Source of the DNA: Pseudomonas capeferrum
Lineage (GTDB): Bacteria; Pseudomonadota; Gammaproteobacteria; Pseudomonadales; Pseudomonadaceae
Direction: 5' to 3'
Assembly: GCF_000731675.1 (NCBI RefSeq)
Contig: NZ_JMIT01000001.1
Location: 1,921,526 to 1,985,525 of the forward strand
DNA length: 64,000 nucleotides
Shown here: positions 17,102-27,071 of the stretch, one piece after another
Numbering within the stretch: the stretch's first letter is position 1
Layout: each line of letters starts with the position of its first letter
Made by a program: the position numbers and the translations under genes
Notes under the pieces: model-generated
What the model was told of the DNA's origin: nothing
The model's input: the letters and a program-made list of their open reading frames with translations, nothing else
Database searches by the model: none

Positions 17102-18127
17102 ATGCTGTTGAGCAAACGTGTAACCGCAGTGCTGTCCGCCAGCCTGCTGACCCTGGCCTGTCAGGCCACGCAGGCCGCTGACAGCCTGAACTTCGTCAGC
17201 TGGGGCGGTACCACCCAGGACGCCCAGAAAGAAGCATGGGCCGTACCCTTCTCCAAATCGACCAATATCAAAGTCGTCCAGGACGGCCCGACCGACTACG
17301 GCAAGCTAAAGGCCATGGTCGAGAGCGGCAACGTGCAGTGGGACGTGGTCGACGTCGAAGCCGACTTCGCCCTGCGCGCCGCCAGCGAAGGCCTGCTCGA
17401 ACCCCTGGATTTCAACACGGTCAAGAAAGACCGCATCGACCCGCGCTTCGTCTCCGATCATGGCGTCGGCTCGTTCTTCTTCTCGTTCGTGCTCGGCTAC
17501 AACGAAGGCAAGCTCGGTGCCAACAAGCCAGTGGACTGGACCTCGCTGTTCGACACCAAGACCTACCCCGGCAAGCGCGCCCTGTACAAGTGGCCGAGCC
17601 CCGGCGTGCTGGAGCTGGCCTTGCTGGCCGACGGCGTCGCGCCCGACAAGCTCTACCCGCTGGACCTGGACCGCGCCTTCAAGAAACTCGACACCATCAA
17701 GAAAGACATCGTCTGGTGGGGCGGTGGCGCCCAGTCGCAGCAATTGCTGGCCTCCGGTGAAGCCTCGCTTGGCCAGTTCTGGAACGGCCGCGTCTACGCC
17801 TTGCAGCAAGACGGTGCACCGGTTGGCGTGAGCTGGAAGCAGAACCTGGTCATGGCCGACTTCCTGGTCATCCCCAAAGGCGCCAAGAACAAGGACGCGG
17901 CCATGAAGTTCCTGGCCAACGCCAGCAGCCCCGAAGGCCAGGCCGATTTTGCCAACCTCACGGCGTACGCACCTGTCAACCTGGACAGCGTGCCCAAGCT
18001 CAAAGCCGACCTCGCGCCAAACCTGCCGACCGCCTACGCCCAGGACCAGGTAACCCTGGACTTCGCCTACTGGGCGAAGAACGGCCAGGCCATCGCCGCG
18101 CGCTGGAATGAGTGGCTGGTCAAATGA
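17102..18127 (+). CDS. Polyamine-type ABC transporter substrate-binding protein
   Basis: A 341-residue PotD/PotF-like periplasmic binding protein with a signal peptide (cleavage near ATQAA, residue about 25) and a mature start DSLNFVSWGGTTQDAQKEAW. The rest follows the spermidine/putrescine-binding fold (WDVVDVEADFALRAA, FLVIPKGAKNKDAAMKFL). The ATG at 17102 has ACGAGGG before it. It heads a four-gene operon with two permeases and an ATPase; its stop overlaps the next start. The substrate could be a polyamine or another small cation or organic acid; sequence alone does not decide. Confidence 0.9.
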   Translation: MLLSKRVTAVLSASLLTLACQATQAADSLNFVSWGGTTQDAQKEAWAVPFSKSTNIKVVQDGPTDYGKLKAMVESGNVQWDVVDVEADFALRAASEGLLEPLDFNTVKKDRIDPRFVSDHGVGSFFFSFVLGYNEGKLGANKPVDWTSLFDTKTYPGKRALYKWPSPGVLELALLADGVAPDKLYPLDLDRAFKKLDTIKKDIVWWGGGAQSQQLLASGEASLGQFWNGRVYALQQDGAPVGVSWKQNLVMADFLVIPKGAKNKDAAMKFLANASSPEGQADFANLTAYAPVNLDSVPKLKADLAPNLPTAYAQDQVTLDFAYWAKNGQAIAARWNEWLVK

Positions 18128-19041
18128 AAGTCGCCATCAACGCCCTGCACAATGCGCAAGGTGCCCCCACGGGCACCGGCGCCCCGGGAACGGCCCCCCG
18201 CCGCGTGAGCTTGGGCCAGCGCTGGAAAGGCAGCCGCAACCTGCTGCCTGCCTTGCTGTTTCTTGGCCTGTTCTTCTTCGCCCCGCTGATCGGCCTGTTG
18301 CTGCGCGGTGTGCTGGAGCCGGTGCCGGGCCTGGGTAACTACGAGCAGTTGTTCGCCAACTCAGCCTACGCCCGGGTGCTGTTCAACACCTTCTCGGTGG
18401 CTGGGGTGGTAACGCTGATCAGCGTGCTGCTGGGCTTCCCGCTGGCCTGGGCGATCACCCTGGTACCCAATGGCTGGGGCCGCTGGCTGCTGAACATCGT
18501 GCTGCTGTCGATGTGGACCAGCCTGCTGGCGCGCACCTACTCGTGGCTGGTGTTGCTGCAGAGTTCGGGGGTGATCAACAAGGCGTTGATGGCCATGGGG
18601 ATCATCGATACCCCGCTGGAAATGGTGCACAACCTCACCGGCGTGGTAATCGGCATGAGCTACATCATGATCCCGTTCATCGTGCTGCCGCTGCAGGCGA
18701 CCATGCATGCCATCGACCCAATGGTGCTGCAAGCAGGCTCGATCTGCGGCGCCAGCCCATGGACCAACTTCTGGAAGGTGTTCCTGCCGCTGTGCCGCTC
18801 GGGGCTGTTCTCGGGGGCGTTGATGGTGTTCGTGATGTCGCTCGGTTACTACGTCACCCCAGCCCTGCTCGGCGGTGCGCAGAACATGATGCTGCCCGAA
18901 TTCATCATCCAGCAGGTGCAGTCGTTCCTCAACTGGGGCCTGGCCAGCGCCGCCGCCGCACTGCTGGTGGTCATCACCCTGGTGCTCTTCTACCTGTACC
19001 TGAAGCTGCAGCCGGAATCCCCGGTCGGCAACGCGAGGTAA
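18124..19041 (+). CDS. ABC transporter permease, PotB type
   Basis: A 305-residue inner-membrane permease with about six membrane segments and the family EAA-type loop (QAGSICGASPWTNFWKVFLPL). The first 40 residues are a polar, Gly/Pro-rich cytoplasmic tail before LLPALLFLGLFFFAPLIGLL. ATG at 18124 overlaps the binding-protein stop. It pairs with the permease at 19048 to form the translocation pore. Confidence 0.92.
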   Translation: MKVAINALHNAQGAPTGTGAPGTAPRRVSLGQRWKGSRNLLPALLFLGLFFFAPLIGLLLRGVLEPVPGLGNYEQLFANSAYARVLFNTFSVAGVVTLISVLLGFPLAWAITLVPNGWGRWLLNIVLLSMWTSLLARTYSWLVLLQSSGVINKALMAMGIIDTPLEMVHNLTGVVIGMSYIMIPFIVLPLQATMHAIDPMVLQAGSICGASPWTNFWKVFLPLCRSGLFSGALMVFVMSLGYYVTPALLGGAQNMMLPEFIIQQVQSFLNWGLASAAAALLVVITLVLFYLYLKLQPESPVGNAR

Positions 19042-19047
19042 TCCGCC

Positions 19048-19857
19048 ATGCTCCTGTCACCCAATGCCATGGGCCGCCCGCTGCGTACGGGCTTGTACCT
19101 GACCACCGGGGTCATCGCCGCCTTCCTGTTGCTGCCGGTGGTGTTCATCGTGCTGCTGTCGTTCGGCTCGTCCCAGTGGCTGGTATTCCCGCCACCGGGC
19201 TGGACCTTCAAATGGTATGGCCAGTTCTTCTCCAACCCTGAGTGGATAGACGCAGCCCTGGCCAGCCTCAAGGTCGCCGTGCTGACCACGGTCGCCGCAG
19301 TACTGCTGGGCCTGCCCACCGCGTTTGCCCTGGTACGTGGCCGCTTCCCCGGCCGCGAGATGCTCTACGGCCTGTTCACCATGCCGATGATCGTGCCGCT
19401 GGTGATCATCGCCGTGGCGGTGTATGCGCTGTTCCTCAAATTGGGCTACACCGGCACGCTGTTCGCGTTCGTGGTCAGCCACGTGATCGTCGCCCTGCCC
19501 TTCACCATCATCTCGATCATCAACTCGCTCAAGCTGTTCGACCAGTCGATCGAGGACGCTGCAGTCATTTGCGGGGCCTCGCGCCTGCAGGCGATCTTCA
19601 AGGTGACCTTCCCGGCCATTCGCCCGGGGATGATCGCCGGCGGCCTGTTCGCCTTCCTCGTCTCGTGGGACGAAGTGGTGCTCAGCGTGATGATGGCGAG
19701 CCCCGACCTGCAGACCCTGCCCGTGAAGATGTGGACCACCCTGCGCCAGGACCTGAGCCCCGTGATCGCCGTGGCCTCGACGCTGCTGATCGGCCTGTCC
19801 CTGCTTGTGATGATTATTGCCGCCGCCCTGCGCCGGCGCACCGAAGTCAACGCCTGA
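19048..19857 (+). CDS. ABC transporter permease, PotC type
   Basis: A 269-residue permease with about six membrane segments and the coupling loop DAAVICGASRLQAIFKVTFP. It begins six bases after the PotB-type gene and precedes the ATPase. It shows the usual late SWDEVVLSVMMASPDLQTLPVKMW region of polyamine-type PotC proteins. It functions with the neighbouring permease and ATPase. Confidence 0.92.
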   Translation: MLLSPNAMGRPLRTGLYLTTGVIAAFLLLPVVFIVLLSFGSSQWLVFPPPGWTFKWYGQFFSNPEWIDAALASLKVAVLTTVAAVLLGLPTAFALVRGRFPGREMLYGLFTMPMIVPLVIIAVAVYALFLKLGYTGTLFAFVVSHVIVALPFTIISIINSLKLFDQSIEDAAVICGASRLQAIFKVTFPAIRPGMIAGGLFAFLVSWDEVVLSVMMASPDLQTLPVKMWTTLRQDLSPVIAVASTLLIGLSLLVMIIAAALRRRTEVNA

Positions 19858-19875
19858 GTGCCGGAGAGAATAACA

Positions 19876-21024
19876 ATGAGTGCAGTGATCAAAGACAACG
19901 CGCACACCAAGACCCTGGTCAGCCTGCGCGGCCTGAACAAGCACTACGGCGACTTCACCGCCGTGGACAACCTCGACCTGGAAATCCAGGACGGCGAGTT
20001 CCTGACCTTTCTCGGCTCCAGCGGTTCGGGCAAGTCCACGACCCTGTCGATGCTGGCCGGTTTCGAGACCCCGAGCAGCGGCGAGATTCTGGTCGAGGGC
20101 CAATCACTGGTGAACGTGCCGCCGCACAAGCGTGATATCGGCATGGTGTTCCAGCGCTACTCGCTGTTCCCGCACTTGAACGTGCGCGACAACATCGCCT
20201 TCCCCCTGGCCATCCGCAAGCTTGGCAGCGCCGAAATCAACAAGCGGGTCGACGCCATGCTCAAGCTGGTGCAACTGGAGAAGTTCGCCCACCGCAAGCC
20301 TTCGCAGATGTCCGGCGGCCAGCAGCAGCGCGTGGCGATTGCCCGGGCGCTGGTCTACGAGCCCCGCATCCTGCTGATGGACGAACCGCTGGGCGCGCTC
20401 GACAAGAAGCTGCGTGAAGACCTGCAGGACGAACTGCGCCAGTTGCACCGGCGCTTGGGAATCACCATTGTCTATGTGACCCATGACCAGGAAGAGGCCA
20501 TGCGCCTGTCCCAGCGCATCGCCATCTTCAGCCACGGCAAGATCGTCGGGCTGGGCAGTGGTTACGACCTTTACCAGAACCCGCCAAATGCGTTTGTCGC
20601 CTCGTTCCTGGGCAACTCCAACTTCCTGCGGATCAAGGCCAGCAGCAACGGCGCGGGCAGTTTCGAGGGCCAGCCTGTGGCGATCCGCCTGACCGCCGGT
20701 TTGGCTGCCGGGCAGGAGGCGCTGATCATGGTGCGCCCGGAAAAAGCCTTGGCGCTGACCACCGCCCAGGCTGCGGCGCAACCCCTGCCGCCCGGCTGGA
20801 ACGAGGTGGCTGCCAAGGTCGCCGAGGTGCTGTTCCTGGGTGAAAGCCAGACCTGCCATGTGGTCACCGCAGGCGGTACCGAGATGACCGTGAAGGCGCT
20901 GTCTGCGGCAGGCATGCCGATGCAGCCGGGCGACACCGTGAACGTGCGCTGGGCGGTGGCCGATGCCTGCATCTATACCGAGTGGGCAGAGAGTGACCTG
21001 AGCAAGTCGGCAGGCGCGCACTGA
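19876..21024 (+). CDS. ABC transporter ATP-binding protein, PotA type
   Basis: A 382-residue ATPase. Walker A is GSSGSGKST, the signature is MSGGQQQRVAIARAL, Walker B is ILLMDEPLGALD and the switch region YVTHDQEEA. Residues after about 270 form a TOBE-type regulatory domain (MVRPEKALAL, VLFLGESQTCHV). The ATG at 19876 has GGAGAG before it. It is the last gene of the operon; a GC hairpin follows at 21031. Confidence 0.93.
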   Translation: MSAVIKDNAHTKTLVSLRGLNKHYGDFTAVDNLDLEIQDGEFLTFLGSSGSGKSTTLSMLAGFETPSSGEILVEGQSLVNVPPHKRDIGMVFQRYSLFPHLNVRDNIAFPLAIRKLGSAEINKRVDAMLKLVQLEKFAHRKPSQMSGGQQQRVAIARALVYEPRILLMDEPLGALDKKLREDLQDELRQLHRRLGITIVYVTHDQEEAMRLSQRIAIFSHGKIVGLGSGYDLYQNPPNAFVASFLGNSNFLRIKASSNGAGSFEGQPVAIRLTAGLAAGQEALIMVRPEKALALTTAQAAAQPLPPGWNEVAAKVAEVLFLGESQTCHVVTAGGTEMTVKALSAAGMPMQPGDTVNVRWAVADACIYTEWAESDLSKSAGAH

Positions 21025-21030
21025 GGGTGC

Positions 21031-21051
21031 TGGGGCCGCAAAGCGGCCCCA
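21031..21051. terminator. GC hairpin after the polyamine-type ABC operon
   Basis: TGGGGCCGC, AAA, GCGGCCCCA: perfect 9-bp arms seven bases after the ATPase stop. No T-tract follows, but a compact GC hairpin here separates this operon from the PHO-box promoter of the next gene. Confidence 0.6.
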
Positions 21052-21056
21052 GGTGA

Positions 21057-21085
21057 CTGTCATATTTCCATCACGCAACCGTCGT
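21057..21085 (+). promoter_or_regulatory. PHO box upstream of PstS-OmpA gene
   Basis: Direct repeats at the 11-bp spacing bound by PhoB: CTGTCAT, ATTT, CCATCAC, GCAA, CCGTCGT. The first 18-base unit agrees with the PHO-box consensus (CTGTCAT, A/T spacer, CTGTCA) except for two positions in the second half-site. It ends 37 bases before the start of a phosphate-binding-type gene, which fits PhoB control. Confidence 0.65.
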
Positions 21086-21122
21086 AATCTGCCGGGCAAC
21101 TCTATGCCATAGGTAGCCCGGC

Positions 21123-22430
21123 ATGCCCCGCCTGCTGCTCGCTCTACTCGCCCTGCTGCCGCTATCGGCCCTGGCCGATTCTGCCCATTTGCGCGTGCAG
21201 GGCTCCAACACCATCGGTGCTGCGCTGCTGCCGGCCTTGGTCCAGGGACAATTGCGCTCGCAACAGGCAACCGCCATCGAACAAGCCCCCGGCGCGCAGG
21301 CCAACGAAACCGTCATCACTGCCCGCGACGTGCGCGGGCAACCGTTGCGTATCGATATCGCCGCGCATGGTTCCAGCACTGGCTTCGCTGCCCTGGGCCG
21401 TGGCGAGGCCGACCTGGCTGCTGCCTCACGGCCAATCAACGACGCAGAAGTGCGCCAACTGCAGGCCCTGGGCAATTTGCGCGCGGCCAGCGCCGAGCAG
21501 GTCATCGGCCTGGATGGCGTGGCGGTGATCGTGCACCCCAACAACCCGCTGCCACAACTGACCACCCGGCAACTGGCGCAAATCTTCTCTGGGCAAGTCC
21601 AGCGCTGGGACCAGCTGGGCATCACCGGAGGGTCGATTCACCTTTACGCCCGCGACGACCGTTCCGGCACCTACGAAACGTTCAAGGCACTGGTGCTCGA
21701 CCCTCATCAAGGCGCGCTGTCGGCCCAGGCCCAGCGCTTTGAGTCCAGTGATGAGCTGGCCGAGCGGGTCAGCAGCGACCGCCAGGCCATCGGGTTCAGC
21801 AGCTTGGCCGCAGTGCACGGGGCCAAGGTGCTGGCAATAGCCGAGGGCGATGCACCGGCCATGCTGCCGCAGCGCGCGCAGGTGGCCAGCGAAGATTACC
21901 CCCTGTCGCGGCGCTTATTTTTCTACCTGCCAGCCAATGCCAAACCTCAGGCCAAGGCCCTGGCCGAATTCGCCCAGAGCCCGGCTGGCCAGGCCATCGT
22001 CGCCCAGGTGGGCTTCGTCTCGCAGCAAGTCAAGGCCCAGGCTGTGCAGCCCCAGGCCGACATGCCGCCGCGCTACCGAACGCTGGCCCAGCAAGCGCAG
22101 CGGCTGAGTGTGAACTTTCGCTTTCAGGAAGGCAGCGCCAGCCTCGACAACAAGGCCTTGCGCGATGTGCAGCGGGTGGCCGACTACCTGCGCCAGGCGG
22201 GCAAGCTGCAGAGCAAGGCGGTGCTGGTGGGTTTTGGCGACCCCAAGGAAACACCGGGGCGTGCGGCACTGCTTTCACGCTTGCGGGCGCTGGCGGTGCG
22301 CCGCGAGCTGGCACGCGATGGCGTGGACGTGCTGGAAGTGACCGGCATGGGCGATGAGCTGCCGGTGGCCGGGAATGACCAGGAACAAGGGCGCTTGCGC
22401 AATCGGCGGGTGGAAGTGTGGGTCTATTGA
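21123..22430 (+). CDS. PstS-like phosphate-binding domain fused to OmpA domain
   Basis: A 435-residue exported protein. After a signal peptide ending in SALA, residues about 20-300 are a PstS-type binding domain (RVQGSNTIG near the start, RDDRSGTYETF in the middle). Residues about 320-435 are an OmpA-type peptidoglycan-binding domain (VNFRFQEGSASLDNKAL, late GRLRNRRVEVWV). Such an architecture would hold a phosphate-binding module on the cell wall in the periplasm. It is monocistronic behind a PHO box, supporting induction by phosphate starvation. No pst permease is nearby, so it may be a sensor, a scavenger or a store rather than a transporter part. Confidence 0.85.
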   Translation: MPRLLLALLALLPLSALADSAHLRVQGSNTIGAALLPALVQGQLRSQQATAIEQAPGAQANETVITARDVRGQPLRIDIAAHGSSTGFAALGRGEADLAAASRPINDAEVRQLQALGNLRAASAEQVIGLDGVAVIVHPNNPLPQLTTRQLAQIFSGQVQRWDQLGITGGSIHLYARDDRSGTYETFKALVLDPHQGALSAQAQRFESSDELAERVSSDRQAIGFSSLAAVHGAKVLAIAEGDAPAMLPQRAQVASEDYPLSRRLFFYLPANAKPQAKALAEFAQSPAGQAIVAQVGFVSQQVKAQAVQPQADMPPRYRTLAQQAQRLSVNFRFQEGSASLDNKALRDVQRVADYLRQAGKLQSKAVLVGFGDPKETPGRAALLSRLRALAVRRELARDGVDVLEVTGMGDELPVAGNDQEQGRLRNRRVEVWVY

Positions 22431-22478
22431 AGCGCCCGCACACCAGGCAAAGAAATGTAACAGGTCGGCGTTCGGCAT

Positions 22479-22520
22479 CCCGGGGAAACGCGGCTAGGCT
22501 CAAGCCTATGTGATACCGGG
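22479..22520 (+). other. Possible structured leader before TerC gene
   Basis: An inner hairpin TAGGCT, CA, AGCCTA (22495-22508) lies inside an outer CCCGG/CCGGG pair (22479-22483 with 22516-22520), in the 163-bp region before a TerC gene. TerC genes are often controlled by a manganese (yybP-ykoY) riboswitch, but I do not see that class's conserved core, so this is only a candidate leader. Confidence 0.2.
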
Positions 22521-22593
22521 CCCCTCTGACGGCTGCCAAGCCGCCATGTCGGATCACTGTTGCCATGCAACGTCGACAATCAAGGAGGGGCTC

Positions 22594-23655
22594 ATGACGG
22601 CTCTGCACACATTTCTCACCACCCCGTTTCTCGGTACCAGCACCTGGTTGTGGCTGGTGTTCATGGCCATCGTCATCGGTTTGCTAGTGCTCGACCTGGG
22701 CGTGCTGCACCGCCAGGACCGCGAGATCGAAATGCGCGAGAGCCTGCTGCTGTACTCGGGTTATTTCAGCGTCGGCGTGCTGTTCGGGGCCTGGGTCTGG
22801 TTCGAGCTGGGCGCGCAGTCGGCGCTGGAGTTCTACACCGGGTTCCTGGTCGAGCAGTCGCTGTCGATGGACAACGTGTTCGTCATGGCGATGATCTTCG
22901 GCTTCTTCGCCATCCCCCGCCGCTACCAGCACCGGGTATTGTTCTGGGGCATTCTGGGTGTGGTGTTCCTGCGCGCGATCATGATCGGCGTGGGTGCGAC
23001 ACTGGTGCAGAACTTTGAATGGGTGTTGTACATCTTCGGCGCTTTCCTGCTGTTCACCGGGGTGAAGATGGCGCTGTCGAAAGAAGACAGCCATCTGGAC
23101 CTGGCCAACAACCCGGTCCTGAAATTCGTGCGCCGGCACATGCGCGTTACCGATCAGATCCACGGCTCGCATTTCTTCGTGCGCCTGACCCCGCCCGGGC
23201 ACAGCAAGGCGCTGCGCTATGCCACGCCGCTGTTCCTGGCGCTGGTGCTGATCGAACTGGCCGACCTGGTATTTGCCGTCGACAGCGTGCCAGCGATCTT
23301 TGCCATTACCCAGGACCCGTTCATCGTCTACACCTCGAACATCTTTGCCATCCTGGGTTTGCGTTCGCTGTACTTCGCACTTTCGGCATTGATGCACCGG
23401 TTCGTGTACCTCAAGTATGCGCTGGCGATGGTGCTGATCTTCATCGGCTGCAAGATCTTCTACCACGGCATGGTGGGCAAGGTGCCGGCGTTGCTGTCGT
23501 TGGGGGTGACGTTTGGGTTGTTGTTGGGTGGGGTGGTGGTGTCACTGGTCAAGACGCGGGGGGACAAAGCGACGGTGGAGGCAAAGTTGCAGCATCTTCC
23601 GCCTGAGAAAAGTGACGATGAGCAGAAGGAGAAAGACCCGCAATTGCGGGTCTGA
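22594..23655 (+). CDS. TerC family integral membrane protein
   Basis: A 353-residue inner-membrane protein of the TerC/Alx family with seven to nine membrane segments. Family motifs include LEFYTGFLVEQSLSMDNVFV, FWGILGVVFLRAIMI and LIELADLVFAVDSVPAIFAI, with acidic residues inside membrane segments. Members are linked to manganese export and to tellurite or pH response. The ATG at 22594 has AAGGAGGGG before it; the frame is open to 22510 without a ribosome site. It is monocistronic, and the C-terminal tail is charged and cytoplasmic. Confidence 0.92.
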   Translation: MTALHTFLTTPFLGTSTWLWLVFMAIVIGLLVLDLGVLHRQDREIEMRESLLLYSGYFSVGVLFGAWVWFELGAQSALEFYTGFLVEQSLSMDNVFVMAMIFGFFAIPRRYQHRVLFWGILGVVFLRAIMIGVGATLVQNFEWVLYIFGAFLLFTGVKMALSKEDSHLDLANNPVLKFVRRHMRVTDQIHGSHFFVRLTPPGHSKALRYATPLFLALVLIELADLVFAVDSVPAIFAITQDPFIVYTSNIFAILGLRSLYFALSALMHRFVYLKYALAMVLIFIGCKIFYHGMVGKVPALLSLGVTFGLLLGGVVVSLVKTRGDKATVEAKLQHLPPEKSDDEQKEKDPQLRV

Positions 23656-23727
23656 CTGACGCGCATCTCATACGTTCTAATGGACCATTGTCGCAGCAGG
23701 CATAAGTCAATTATCAAGAAACAAAAA

Positions 23728-24141
23728 TTACTTCATTTTGGAAATTTCTATAACACAAGCTGCGAGCATCAGCCACCCAAAACCAATGATGATAAGCCAT
23801 GCAGACACAGCCAGCCATCGCTTCAATTTTGGTGGGAAAACTTTTAGCTCGTCAGCATCGAGCTGGCCTCGACGAAGCACAAACCCAGGGAATGTGACAC
23901 CCCCCCCAATTGCACAAACCAACATGAGCCGCCACTTAAAGCTAGAGCCACCCCATGCAATCTTCAAGCTCTCAATATACGAATTACTTTCAATCGAAGA
24001 GCAAACTATCTCATAATTTCGCGTCAAAGCTATATAGGCACTTATCGACACACCTGACAGAGAAATTACAAATGGCATCAATACAAATGATAGCTTTAGC
24101 GCAGCAGGCCAAGCATCAATATCAATCACTTGTTGCCCCAT
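23728..24141 (-). CDS. Putative membrane immunity protein, copy 2
   Basis: A 137-residue protein with about three membrane segments (FVLMPFVISLSGVSISAYI, CAIGGGVTFPGFV, WLIIIGFGWLMLAACVI). A longer frame reaches 24177, but the start MGQQVIDIDAWP at 24141 gives a 20-base overlap with the effector, exactly as in the copy at 13478-13879. Both share the internal VLRRGQLDAD / FIRRGQLHPED motif. It is probably the cognate immunity protein of the PAAR effector, sited in the inner membrane. No named family recognised. Confidence 0.65.
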   Translation of the reverse strand: MGQQVIDIDAWPAALKLSFVLMPFVISLSGVSISAYIALTRNYEIVCSSIESNSYIESLKIAWGGSSFKWRLMLVCAIGGGVTFPGFVLRRGQLDADELKVFPPKLKRWLAVSAWLIIIGFGWLMLAACVIEISKMK

Positions 24142-25519
24142 AGATGTATTCGCCTGTCCATTCCCCGAGAACTTCACCCCCCTTGCCGCCTACGAATCCT
24201 CCGCCCCCAACTACTAAAATACCGCACAATGGTGTCGCAACTCCCCCAGTACCTACGGCGAAAAAAGCACATGCTGTTCCCGCAGCTAAACTCGCAAGTG
24301 CAGAGCCTGCTATTCCACCGCTAACGCTGCCGCTGAATTTTCCGGCCTCTACAAAACGGGCGCTTCTACAAGCCTCCGTGTTCCCTGCCTGGCAAACCTC
24401 TTTCACATTGAGATACGACGATGTCCCACTGAGTCCAATAGCAGCATGACCACCATACTTAAGGTACTTGGAAAGCTTCGCTACTTTATCAAGATGCGTC
24501 GCATACCCCGGTATCTGCCCCACCCCACCCGCTTTCGACCAATGGTGCACAAGGCTTTTGGTAGAAATATTCAGACTCTTCTTTAAACGTTCATAGTTGC
24601 CGAGGTTAAGCTGTTTATTGAGCAGCGCCGCTTTCAACTGAACATCCAGTTGCTGCAGCAGCTGGCGCCGCGAGGCGAAAAACTCACGACTGTTCAAATG
24701 CCCGTGCCGCAAGAACTCACGCTGATGCAACTGCTCGATCTGGTTCAGTGTGCTCTTGACCTGTTTCAACCCTTGATCGAGCATGTCCTTGCCCACGCCC
24801 ATCGACTGGCTGGCACTGCTCAGCAAACCGGCAATCTCAGCCTGATGCTGCACCATGAAGTCGGATTCTGCGAAATCGAGCACCGCCAACGCGCGCCGTG
24901 CATCCTGAGCGGCAGCCATCAGCTTGGCCTCCTCGAGGGTACAGGCATCACCATTGTCCGGGTCACCGATGACGAAGATTTCCCCAGCCTTGAAACCTTG
25001 CTCGAACGTGGGGTTGAGCCGCTGCAAACGGGAAATCGGCAAGGTGGCGTCGTGCTCGGATAATTGCAGCAGAACCTGAGAGAACGACATGCTTTTGGGC
25101 ACCACGTAGAAACCCGGCTCCAACGTGCCTGGCATCGCAGTCACCGCGCCCTGCACGAGGCTTTTCGGATGGGCGCCGGCCGCTGCCTCGGTAGGCATTG
25201 CGCGACTGTTCGCAAGTGCCTGCCTGGATAGCGGGGCCGCACCCAGTGGTGCTACGACCCGATTGCTGCCGGACGGGCAACCACACGCCACCAGTGCACC
25301 GTCCATGGCCACGGCTTGACCGTTGGAGATGAAGTACCGAACGCCCTCAACGACAGTCCCTTGCTCGCCACAGCGCGGACAAGGCGTCGTTTTGTCCCCC
25401 TCCCGAAGCCCCCTGCGGCCATTGCTCAAATAACCGAGGCCGGCAGCGATGCAAATAGCACCTGTCGTGGTGACATCGCCATCAACCGCCTGGCCTTTAC
25501 CACCCAGATTGACACGCAT
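24122..25519 (-). CDS. PAAR-domain effector with LysM-like and glycine-rich C-terminal domains
   Basis: A 465-residue protein. Residues 1-95 form a PAAR domain (DGDVTTTGAIC, GDKTTPCPRC, MDGALVACGCPSGSNR), the tip of the type VI secretion spike. About 130-190 is LysM-like (GFYVVPKSMSFSQVL, GFKAGEIFVIG). The middle is helical with a conserved HGHLNSREFF motif. The last 120 residues include STKSLVHHW, GQIPGYATHLDKVAKLSKYL and a glycine-zipper hydrophobic stretch that could insert in membranes. The ATG at 25519 aligns with the paralogue; the open frame back to 25642 is not needed. It overlaps a membrane immunity gene by 20 bases. No VgrG or T6SS gene is adjacent. Toxicity and mechanism are inferred. 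Confidence 0.8.
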   Translation of the reverse strand: MRVNLGGKGQAVDGDVTTTGAICIAAGLGYLSNGRRGLREGDKTTPCPRCGEQGTVVEGVRYFISNGQAVAMDGALVACGCPSGSNRVVAPLGAAPLSRQALANSRAMPTEAAAGAHPKSLVQGAVTAMPGTLEPGFYVVPKSMSFSQVLLQLSEHDATLPISRLQRLNPTFEQGFKAGEIFVIGDPDNGDACTLEEAKLMAAAQDARRALAVLDFAESDFMVQHQAEIAGLLSSASQSMGVGKDMLDQGLKQVKSTLNQIEQLHQREFLRHGHLNSREFFASRRQLLQQLDVQLKAALLNKQLNLGNYERLKKSLNISTKSLVHHWSKAGGVGQIPGYATHLDKVAKLSKYLKYGGHAAIGLSGTSSYLNVKEVCQAGNTEACRSARFVEAGKFSGSVSGGIAGSALASLAAGTACAFFAVGTGGVATPLCGILVVGGGGFVGGKGGEVLGEWTGEYIYGATSD

Positions 25520-25701
25520 CGGCAAGTACCTTGTGCAAAAAGTAAGGTGTCGAAACCTAACAGCTGCAAAAGGGCTTTTAGTGCCTGAACGTGAAAACCA
25601 GACACTTCCTACACCAAATACATACTTGTTCAGCCAGCTCATCCGTAGCCAGCATGCGCGTTAATTGGACAAGGAATTCCCGTGCAAGAACTTCCGATTC
25701 T

Positions 25702-26931
<1,230 letters not shown>

Positions 26932-27028
26932 CGGGGCTACCTTCACGGTTCGGAGTACATGGGCCAGAGCCTAGAGCAGCAAGCGCCCATCCACCTAGTC
27001 TATTTTCCGCGTGTATAAACATTCATAA

Positions 27029-27043
27029 CCGATATATGATCGG
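27029..27043. promoter_or_regulatory. LysR-type operator candidate
   Basis: CCGAT, five bases, ATCGG: a 15-bp interrupted palindrome in the gap between the divergent acyl-CoA dehydrogenase and LysR genes, 28 bases before the LysR start. Size and site suit LysR autoregulation and activation of the neighbour. Confidence 0.4.
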
Positions 27044-27071
27044 GCAATAATTCCAACAATGAGCGGCGCAC

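Noticed and set aside
22431..22593. yybP-ykoY manganese riboswitch before terC
   Set aside because: The gene context fits but the conserved core of that class is not visible; only generic hairpins are.
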